DNA of 15,916 bases from Baffinella frigidus (Eukaryota > Cryptophyceae > Cryptomonadales > Baffinellaceae), in NCBI GenBank assembly GCA_026770585.1, contig MU646562.1:143852-159767 (forward strand), written 5' to 3'. Position 1 is the first letter of the stretch. Every line of letters starts with the position of its first letter. A program made the translations under genes and the position numbers. The notes under the pieces are model-generated. The model did not search any database and had not been told where the DNA came from. It saw only the letters and a program-made list of their open reading frames with translations. Shown here one piece after another: positions 11,834 to 15,916 of this stretch.

Positions 11834-11972
11834 CCACTTAGCAGCGACCGAGGACCTTTCCGCCTGGAATTCAAGGTGAAATTCCGGTTAGGTTAGAGGG
11901 CAATGGATGAGATTCTAGTACAAATCGTTTAGATGGACTGTATCCGTGAAGTCCCCGGTGGCTGCTAAGTGG
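11834..11972. mobile_element. CCACTTA-ended element D, copy 2 (139 bp)
   Basis: CCACTTAGCAGCGACCGAGG and complement CCACTTAGCAGCCACCGGGG. It sits about 20 bp after the donor of the intact PDZ exon, hence inside the presumed intron. No matching flanks (TTT, ACA). Confidence 0.8.
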
Positions 11973-11992
11973 ACAGTGCAGGGTGGGAGAAC

Positions 11993-12100
11993 CTGCAGGA
12001 GTTTTCGAGCAGTAGGAATGTCCGAGACGGGGGTGCCATCCACCTTGAGGATCCTGTCCCCCTGGTCGAGCGTGCTGCCAATGCGAATAGGCTTCAGCGG
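11993..12100 (-). CDS. PDZ-domain exon, intact copy (36 codons)
   Basis: 108 nt ending in CTGCAG, then donor GTTCTC. Reads PLKPIRIGSTLDQGDRIL, KVDGTPVSDIPTARKLLQ. The G-D-R-I-L-K-V-D-G stretch with the following V and helix ARKLL is the central strand-turn-strand-helix of a PDZ domain, which binds C-terminal peptides of partner proteins. The carboxylate-binding loop would be on another exon. Two or three decayed copies lie nearby. The acceptor may be TACAAG at about 12108 or further up. Confidence 0.7.
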
Positions 12101-12109
12101 ACAAGGACT

Positions 12110-12345
12110 TGTACAGTGCATATACGTCTATTGGTGTTCGTTGTGTAAGTAGTTGTATCCACACGGTGGGCTTCGAGGGTTTCGAGACCCCTAGCTTTAG
12201 AGGTAACGTGACCAAATTTGCATTAGAAAATGCTTACAGTTAAGTGCCCATAGGGTACGTTGCCTTCTGATGAAATGTTCGTAGTCCGCCGTGTGGTAGT
12301 GTGTGCGTGTATTGTTGCGCTGCCTGCGCGCACAACGAACCATTG
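12110..12345. other. Stretch related to 14490-14580, no gene
   Basis: TACAGTGCATATACGTCTATTGGTGTT (12112-12138) and GTGTGCGTGTATTGTTGCGC (12300-12319) match TATAGTGCATATATCTATTGATGTT and GTGTACGTGTATTGTTGCGC near 14501-14568, an older dispersed repeat. The function of the repeat is unknown. Confidence 0.4.
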
Positions 12346-12349
12346 GTGT

Positions 12350-12440
12350 CCACTTGAGGATTTTCGTTTGGCGGTATTGATAGGTGTGCTGCTCGGGCCA
12401 AACCAGAATGTCAGGATGCTATCCATCTTGCCGTCCACCT
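12350..12440 (-). CDS. Possible exon fragment, TFWFGPSS
   Basis: Minus strand open frame DSILTFWFGPSSTPIN, TAKRKSSSGHQW. Protein-like but without clear splice boundaries or a second copy. Confidence 0.3.
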
Positions 12441-12555
12441 TCTAGCGCTGCCTGGGTACAACCGGGCCCACCATAAAACACATTTAGAGAAGGTACTCCA
12501 GTACAAACGGGTAACTAAAATGGTTCTATAACGAGCCCAGTTTTACTGAGGCAGA

Positions 12556-12600
12556 GAAAGACCGTGAGAATCCTGCCCCCCTGGTCCAGTGTACTGTTCG
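12556..12600 (-). pseudogene. PDZ exon fragment STLDQGGRILTV
   Basis: Reads STLDQGGRILTV, matching STLDQGDRILKV of the intact copy, with the conserved D lost to G. Homology ends on both sides. Confidence 0.5.
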
Positions 12601-12611
12601 GGGGAGAACAG

Positions 12612-12868
12612 AGGCTTTAGGGTTTGCGCTTTGAGCTTTTGGGTTTAGATTTTGGGGTTCGGGGTTTGGGGTTCAGGGTGTATGGGGTTTCAAGGCTTAG
12701 GGCTCAGGTTTAGGGTTTAGGGTTAAGGGTTGAGGGTGTAGGGTTCAGGGTACAGGGTTCAGGATTTAGGGTTTAGAGTTCAGGGTCCAGGGTTTAGGGT
12801 TTGGGGTTTAGGTTTTAGGGTTTAGGGTTCGGGGTTGAGGGTTCAGGGCTTATGGTTTAGGGTTCATG
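12612..12868. repeat. G-rich heptamer array (TTTAGGG/TTCAGGG)
   Basis: Continuous heptamers with many variants. It ends at the REIVLDHNF island and faces the oppositely oriented array 12912-13065. Confidence 0.9.
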
Positions 12869-12898
12869 AGCCGGAAGTTGTGATCGAGCACGATCTCC
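12866..12898 (-). CDS. Possible short exon EIVLDHNFRLM
   Basis: Acceptor GGTGGGTGCAG, then EIVLDHNFRLM, running into heptamers without an obvious donor. The plus strand is also open here (EPEVVIEHDLPAP), so the strand is not certain. Lies exactly between the opposed heptamer arrays. Confidence 0.4.
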
Positions 12899-12911
12899 CT
12901 GCACCCACCAG

Positions 12912-13065
12912 GAGCCCTGAACCCTAAACCCTAAACCCAAAAACCTAAACTATAACCCCTAAACCCTAAACCCTAACTCTACCGGGAGGTGCTGTTGGTA
13001 GAGGACTCGCACGTGGTGGATTGGCACCATAAACCCTGAACCCTAACCCCTCACTCCCAAACCCT
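12912..13065. repeat. C-rich heptamer array, opposite orientation
   Basis: CCCTAAA and CCCTGAA units on the plus strand, i.e. inverted relative to the array at 12612-12868. Interrupted by the VRVLYQ copy at 12977-13030. Confidence 0.9.
12977..13030 (-). CDS. VRVLYQ exon, copy B (18 codons)
   Basis: Reads MVPIHHVRVLYQQHLPVE, aligned with GVPGTDVRVLYQHKDK of copy A. Acceptor and donor are replaced by heptamers (no CAG just upstream, TTAGGG downstream), so probably a non-functional duplicate. Confidence 0.45.
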
Positions 13066-13068
13066 TCA

Positions 13069-13194
13069 CCACGCCAGATTGATCGAGGGAACCCGACGCC
13101 TTATCCACGTAAGATCTGACGAGGTTGACTTAAAGATTCAAGGGGTTTCCCTTGAAAGATGTCAAAAGTGGATGTTTCGATCATCCTGGCGTGG
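13069..13194. mobile_element. CCACGCCA-ended element E, copy 1 (126 bp)
   Basis: CCACGCCAGATTGATCGA and complement CCACGCCAGGATGATCGA. Interior GGTTTCCCTTGAA and TCAAAAGT. Copies of 126 and 127 bp at 13691 and 15617. CA lies on each side. Confidence 0.8.
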
Positions 13195-13231
13195 CAGGGA
13201 GGGTCATAACCTGAGGTTCATCAGGAGAGAG

Positions 13232-13264
13232 TGGGGGGGGGAGGGGGAAGAGAGAGAGAGAGAG
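13232..13264. repeat. GA-rich microsatellite
   Basis: G-run followed by (GA)n. Complement-type of the CT tracts elsewhere. Confidence 0.85.
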
Positions 13265-13354
13265 ACCCTAGAGGCCTTCAACACCCCCTACGCGCTTGCC
13301 ATCACGCACCCCTCCCTGCACACACACCCTGCACCCCTACACCCCCAAACCTAA

Positions 13355-13440
13355 CCTGAGGAACCTCAGGTTATATATAACCTGAGGAACCTCACCTGAG
13401 GAACCTCACCTGAGGAATCTCAGGTTTCTCAGGTTATAGC
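13355..13440. repeat. Array of CCTGAGGAACCTCAGG palindromes
   Basis: Three to four units CCTGAGGAACCTCA, two of them complete palindromes flanked by AACC/GGTT and joined by a central TATATA. The AACCTGAGG/CCTCAGGTT ends equal the CTCAG-GTTAT exon-donor junction seen at 14070 and 14259. Confidence 0.75.
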
Positions 13441-13441
13441 C

Positions 13442-13514
13442 TCAGGCCGCGGCCTCGATCATCCGCGGGCTGAGGGCCACGCCGTCCGGGTCGAGCTTAT
13501 TTACAAACTTTCCA
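13442..13514 (-). CDS. KLDPDGVALSPRMIEA exon or C-terminus
   Basis: Reads GKFVNKLDPDGVALSP, RMIEAAA, then TGA. Related to FVKKLDPDGAAARALE of the exon at 14259-14364, and its GVALSPRMIEA is similar to GGVTLSAKERFIG at 15086. The TGA could be a true stop or lie just past a donor-less end. Confidence 0.45.
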
Positions 13515-13524
13515 ATTGGCCAAT

Positions 13525-13583
13525 TAGGGGTTAGGGTTTGGGGTTAGGGTTTGGGGTTAGGGTTGGGGGTTAGGGTTTGGGGT
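13525..13583. repeat. TTTGGGGTTAGGG heptamer-related block
   Basis: 13-bp alternation of TTAGGG and TTTGGGG units, a higher-order repeat with about four units. Confidence 0.85.
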
Positions 13584-13602
13584 GCACCAATGAATCGCTT
13601 CA
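13583..13602 (-). pseudogene. KRFIG fragment of the LSAKERFIG exon
   Basis: GTGAAGCGATTCATTG followed by GTGCACC: the 3' end and donor of the exon seen at 15086 and 14867. Confidence 0.4.
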
Positions 13603-13612
13603 CAGTTCTAAT

Positions 13613-13670
13613 TGGTTGGTATAGGAGTTTTCGGTGACCCGATTCGTTTTGGTTGGTATAGGATGTTTCG
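13613..13670. repeat. Two-copy TTGGTTGGTATAGGA repeat
   Basis: GGTTGGTATAGGAGTTTTCGG and GGTTGGTATAGGATGTTTCGG, about 37 bp apart. No gene here. Confidence 0.6.
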
Positions 13671-13690
13671 GAGAGAAACCAAAATGCAGG

Positions 13691-13816
13691 CCACGCCAGC
13701 GTCTTCGAAGAAGTCGCCAAAAGTCAATTCCCCTTGAAGGCAGTGGTTCTCAAACGTGGCCACCCCTTATCACAAAGGTTTTAAAAAATTCAACCCCCTC
13801 CTCCACTCTGGCGTGG
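13691..13816. mobile_element. CCACGCCA-ended element E, copy 2 (126 bp)
   Basis: CCACGCCAG...CTGGCGTGG ends, interior AAAAGTCAATTCCCCTTGAA as in the family. Only the outer 9-10 bp are still perfectly inverted. Confidence 0.75.
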
Positions 13817-13861
13817 GAGGTACCTCGCAGTTTCGAACACGCACCCTACCGTAGGCCTATG

Positions 13862-13887
13862 CCTAGGACCCTAGGGTGGTCCTAGGT
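13862..13887. repeat. CCTAGGACC hairpin
   Basis: CCTAGGACC, CTAGGGT, GGTCCTAGG: a perfect 9-bp stem. Similar CTAGGACC words occur at 15030-15050 and in dispersed repeat F, so possibly one old family. Confidence 0.6.
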
Positions 13888-13944
13888 GGGGGGTGTCTCG
13901 TTGTTCTCGGGGGCTGATCTCCGTTCTTCTCGGAGGCTCATAGC

Positions 13945-14032
13945 GTTTAGGGTTTAGGGTTCAGGGTTTTGGGTTCAGGGTTGTGGGTTTAGGGTTCAGG
14001 GTTTAGGGTTTAGGGTTTAGGGCACAGGGTTC
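13945..14032. repeat. TTTAGGG/TTCAGGG heptamer array
   Basis: Alternating TTTAGGG, TTCAGGG and TTTTGGG units. Confidence 0.9.
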
Positions 14033-14069
14033 TGCCCGGGGGCTCATAACCGTTGGTCTGGCAGATAAC

Positions 14070-14087
14070 CTGAGGTGGTACTCGAGC
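14070..14087 (-). pseudogene. 3' end copy of the LEHQLR exon
   Basis: GAGTACCACCTCAG followed by donor GTTATCTGCC, a duplicate of GAGCACCAACTCAG plus GTTATCTGCC at 14259. The upstream part is cut off by the element at 14088-14241. Confidence 0.5.
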
Positions 14088-14241
14088 TCATCCGGGAACA
14101 TGTTTGATTTCAAAGAAAATGGCCAATCACACCGGATTCTGGTCCTAATTAAATTTACTTAGGGTCCTAATTGACCTTCGTCTAACTCAAATGAACAATT
14201 AGGGGTTCATTTTCTTTGAAATGAAACATGTCCCCGGATTA
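14088..14241. mobile_element. TCATC-type element B, copy 2 (154 bp, TSD GAGC)
   Basis: TCATCCGGGAACATGTTTGA and complement TAATCCGGGGACATGTTTCA. GAGC at 14084-14087 and 14242-14245. Same length and interior as 8062-8215. Confidence 0.9.
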
Positions 14242-14258
14242 GAGCGGGGGCAGATAAC

Positions 14259-14364
14259 CTGAGTTGGTGCTCGAGCGCGCGCGCGGCCGCGCCGTCAGGA
14301 TCCAGTTTCTTCACAAAAATGTCGAACACCTTCCCTTTTGTGCTTCGCGCGTCGTCTACCTCCC
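14259..14364 (-). CDS. GEVDDARS/KLDPDG exon, full copy
   Basis: Acceptor AAACCAG, 106 nt reading EVDDARSTKGKVFDIF, VKKLDPDGAAARALEHQL, donor CTCAG-GTTATCTGCC. In phase 1, out phase 2. Acidic start, basic middle. The LDPDG could recall a calcium-binding loop, but no complete EF-hand is visible. Two partial copies at 14391 and 14737, a related one at 13442. Confidence 0.6.
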
Positions 14365-14390
14365 CTGGTTTGAGATTTGGGGTTTGGGTT

Positions 14391-14453
14391 CGAGTTGCTC
14401 TACAAAAATGAAGAAGACCTTCCCCTTGGCGCTCCTCGCGTCGTCCACTTCTC
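14391..14453 (-). CDS. GEVDDARS exon, copy 2
   Basis: Acceptor CAACTTTCAG, then EVDDARSAKGKVFFIFVEQL, entering heptamers without a visible donor. Most differences from the full copy are synonymous (GAA/GAG, GTG/GTA, AGG/CGA, AAG/AAA, GTC/GTG). Confidence 0.55.
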
Positions 14454-14463
14454 CTGAAAGTTG

Positions 14464-14662
14464 ACTTTTGGGGTAAGTTTCGTGTATCGTACACGCAGTG
14501 TATAGTGCATATATCTATTGATGTTGGTTTTGCACCTAGTTTTCTAGTGTGTACGTGTATTGTTGCGCGTTTCCTGGTACAAACCTCGAACATATTGTGG
14601 TTCACTCGTATTGTACTTCGTTTCCTGGTACAGAACTCGTACTGCTACGCGTTTCCTGGTAC
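14464..14662. repeat. Repeats with CGTTTCCTGGTACA, three copies
   Basis: CGTTTCCTGGTACA at 14568, 14619 and 14649, the last two in 31-bp units (ACTCGTATTGTACTTCG... and ACTCGTACTGCTACGCG...). The first part is related to 12110-12319. No gene supported. Confidence 0.6.
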
Positions 14663-14678
14663 AAAACGTGAGTCTTCC

Positions 14679-14733
14679 GCTCTCTCTCTCCCTCCCTCCC
14701 TCCCTCCCTCCCTCCCTCCTCTCTCTCTCTCGC
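14679..14733. repeat. CT/CCCT microsatellite
   Basis: Directly follows the donor-like GTGAGC of the EVDDARS copy on the minus strand, so it would be purine-rich intron start. Confidence 0.9.
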
Positions 14734-14736
14734 TCA

Positions 14737-14789
14737 CACAAAAAGGTCCAAGACCTTCCCCTTGGGGCTTCTTGCGTCGTCCACTTCCC
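14737..14789 (-). CDS. GEVDDARS exon, copy 1
   Basis: Acceptor GTCAACTTTTCAG, then EVDDARSPKGKVLDLFV, after which the frame stops at TGA. GTGAGC overlapping the stop is a good donor, so the stop may be intronic. Confidence 0.55.
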
Positions 14790-14799
14790 CTGAAAAGTT

Positions 14800-14950
14800 G
14801 ACTTCGGGGTTTCGGGGACTTTGGTTTGGGGTGCTGTGGTGTAATATTTAGGGGTTAGGGTTTGGGGTGTACCAATGAATCGCTCCTTGGCGGAGAGGGT
14901 TTAGGGTTTAGGGTTGAGATTTCAGGGCTCAGGTTTTACGAGGGTTTGTG
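14800..14950. repeat. Degenerate heptamers with an LSAKERFIG fragment
   Basis: TTTCGGG, TTTGGGG and TTTAGGG units. At 14867-14898 minus strand TLSAKERFIG followed by GTACACC is embedded. Confidence 0.7.
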
Positions 14951-14974
14951 GTAGTCAACGTCCGTGAGGGTTGG

Positions 14975-15079
14975 TATCCCTCAAGTGGTGAGTAGGCTGA
15001 TACGTCCTACCGTAGGGCGCTAGGACCTGCCTAGGACCTCTTGCGGGTCGATTTTGACCGCCTCGCCACTTGAGGGATA
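14975..15079. mobile_element. TATCCCTC-ended inverted-repeat element (105 bp)
   Basis: TATCCCTCAAGTGGTGAG and complement TATCCCTCAAGTGGCGAG, one mismatch in 18 bp, GG on both sides. Interior with CTACCGTAGGG and CTAGGACCTGCCTAGGACC, echoing dispersed repeat F. Confidence 0.8.
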
Positions 15080-15085
15080 GGACCT

Positions 15086-15140
15086 CTACCGATGAAGCGC
15101 TCCTTCGCGGAGAGGGTCACGCCGCCCTCTTCGGAGTTTG
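15086..15140 (-). CDS. GGVTLSAKERFIG exon, best copy
   Basis: Minus strand ANSEEGGVTLSAKERFIG, then donor GTAGAG. Other copies: 15586-15622 (VTLSAKGRFIG), 15355-15390 (LALSAKRRFIA), 14867-14898, 13583-13602. Acceptor uncertain, since heptamer-like CCCGAAAG precedes. Not recognised as a known domain. Confidence 0.55.
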
Positions 15141-15149
15141 CTTTCGGGT

Positions 15150-15350
15150 ATCATGTTTCACTTCACTTGCTTTGCTCTTCGTGAGGGGTGTACAAGTAGC
15201 TCGGGCTCGAGGGTTGCGGGTCAGGGCTTGCGGTGCAGTGTTCAGTGTTAAGGTTTTTGAGGTTGACGGTTCACGGTTCACGATTTCGGGTGTCAGGTTT
15301 AGAGATTATAATCAGGGACAGGGTACAAAGGATCTTGGGTTCGGGTTGGG
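15150..15350. other. Degenerate heptamers, no gene
   Basis: Loose TTCACGG and TTTCGGG-like units from 15230. An open plus-strand frame covers this region but has no coding features. Confidence 0.4.
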
Positions 15351-15354
15351 AGTG

Positions 15355-15390
15355 AAGCGATAAAGCGCCGCTTCGCAGAGAGGGCCAGAG
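15355..15390 (-). pseudogene. LALSAKRRFIA copy
   Basis: CTGGCCCTCTCTGCGAAGCG, GCGCTTTATCG, followed by CTTCAC, so the donor GT is missing. Confidence 0.45.
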
Positions 15391-15417
15391 TCGGTACCAC
15401 ACAGAGTCGGTACCACA
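15386..15417. repeat. 16-bp tandem duplication
   Basis: CAGAGTCGGTACCACA twice, exactly. Confidence 0.9.
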
Positions 15418-15455
15418 CAGAGGGCTACGCAGGGGGGAAAGCTTCAGAATCAAAC

Positions 15456-15590
15456 CATTTCCGGTTACCTGATCTGTAGGAAACCCCCCTTAGTCCCTAC
15501 AGATTGCCTACCGTAGGGTCCTAGGTCTTATCGCTCAAGGTTTATTCGAAATCGCATGGAAGTCAGCTGTGTGGTAGGGCCTTGGCCAAT
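15456..15590 (-). repeat. Dispersed repeat F, copy 2, inverted
   Basis: Complement shares AGCGATAAGACCTAGGACCC, TACGGTAGGCAA and GGAAACCCCCC-type loop with 2088-2200. Hairpin TCTGTAGG/CCTACAGA at 15473-15503. Confidence 0.65.
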
Positions 15591-15622
15591 GAAGCGCCCC
15601 TTCGCGGAGAGGGTCACCACGC
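15586..15622 (-). pseudogene. VTLSAKGRFIG copy next to element E
   Basis: GTGACCCTCTCCGCGAAGGG, GCGCTTCATTG, then GCCAAGG. The upstream part of the exon is replaced by element E copy 3. Confidence 0.45.
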
Positions 15623-15743
15623 CACCGTGCAGGAGGGGGTTAATTGTTTTCAACGTATCTGGATACGTTCGTTTTGACTTTTGAAAACCATTGCATCCAG
15701 GAAGAATTGACTTTTGACGAACCCTTCCAAGACTCTGGCGTGG
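15617..15743. mobile_element. CCACGCCA-ended element E, copy 3 (127 bp)
   Basis: CCACGCCACCGTGCAGG...CTCTGGCGTGG. Interior TTTTGACTTTTGAAAACC and GAATTGACTTTTGACG. Right flank CAG as in copy 1. Confidence 0.75.
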
Positions 15744-15798
15744 CAGGCCGAGCCCCGCGACACGCGGGTTTTCGCTGTGCAGGGTGCCGCACGCGTTG

Positions 15799-15916
15799 CT
15801 CTCTCTCTCTCCCTCCCTCCCTCTCTATCTATCTCTCTCCCTTCCTCTCTCGCTCCCTCGCTCTCTCTCTCTCTCCCTCCCTCCCTCGCTCCCTCTCTCT
15901 CTATCTTTCTCTCCCT
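15799..15916. repeat. CT-rich microsatellite
   Basis: Long CT, CCCT and CTAT tract to the window end, interrupted by CGCT. Confidence 0.95.

Noticed and set aside
13355-13440. Possible CRISPR-like array
   Set aside because: The palindromic units are adjacent, without unique spacers of regular length, in a eukaryotic repeat-rich context.
14259-14364. EF-hand calcium site from LDPDG
   Set aside because: The remaining loop positions do not fit a 12-residue EF-hand loop and no flanking helices are evident.
14544-14801. Open frames across the CT tract (RERERREGG and SLPPSLPP peptides)
   Set aside because: Translation of the CT microsatellite.

Overview
Eukaryotic nuclear DNA, dense in repeats and with no complete gene. 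The dominant repeats are patches of the 7-bp telomere-type unit TTTAGGG and its variants TTCAGGG, TTTGGGG, TTTCGGG and TTCGGGG. TTTAGGG telomeres are known from land plants, many green algae, dinoflagellates and some other algae. Together with very short GT-AG introns, exon-sized coding islands and many small inverted-repeat elements, this suggests an alga, most likely a green (prasinophyte or chlorophyte) one, with a dinoflagellate not excluded. This is inference; no species is identified. There is no bacterial or organellar gene layout, no convincing tRNA or rRNA, no CRISPR array and no transposase ORF. Most long open frames are translations of the heptamers (periodic G-F-R-V-Q-G-L peptides) and are not genes.

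Three layers can be separated. (1) Exon-like coding islands, almost all on the minus strand, mostly 48-108 nt. Many are a whole number of codons, bounded by an AG acceptor and a GT donor in phase 0, and present in two to six diverged copies. From high to low coordinates the main ones are: LSAKERFIG repeats (15.6-13.6 kb), GEVDDARS/KLDPDG (14.8-13.4 kb), VRVLYQ (13.0 and 10.8 kb), a PDZ-domain exon with three decayed copies (12.6-11.05 kb), GAGAQ exons (8.9-8.05 kb), SARFANEG (7.35 kb), HPF-NRN exons (6.8 and 6.05 kb), VEQELKRV and KHGFI (5.75-5.03 kb), NWTEEG (4.5-4.2 kb), PSGAVSYREASD (4.05-3.4 kb), a 19-codon VPY exon in three copies (3.36-2.89 kb), YWMRQAELY (2.7 kb) and LKKTAGNLKRL in five copies (1.6-0.84 kb). 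One duplicated exon pair (4760-4951) is on the plus strand. They may belong to one or a few long minus-strand genes whose exons were tandemly duplicated, or to a graveyard of exon fragments.

(2) Heptamer arrays fill much of the space between islands, so they would form the introns.

(3) Non-autonomous inverted-repeat elements. One group starts TCATC/TAATC, ends GATGA/GATTA, is about 140-170 bp long and often has a perfect 4-bp target duplication (AATT, GATC, GATT, GAGC). A second group has CCAC...GTGG ends. A roughly 75-nt hairpin element occurs nine times in both orientations and sits exactly where short introns between duplicated exons should be, like the introner elements of algae. Several insertions fall inside an exon copy whose uninterrupted sister copies lie in the same window, giving internal empty-site controls.

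Layout: 1-240 CT tract and inverted-repeat element; 240-1620 coding island, G-rich heptamers, LKKTAGN exon cluster with introner-like copies; 1640-2850 minisatellite, palindrome and duplicated blocks; 2850-4510 duplicated minus-strand exons; 4515-5990 main heptamer array with exon islands; 6000-7390 inverted-repeat elements and two HPF exons; 7390-9715 mixed elements and GAGAQ exons; 9715-11040 sparse sequence and heptamers; 11040-12600 PDZ region; 12600-13070 opposed heptamer arrays; 13070-15745 CCAC elements and GEVDD/LSAKERFIG islands; 15799-15916 CT tract. The window starts and ends in CT-rich microsatellite.
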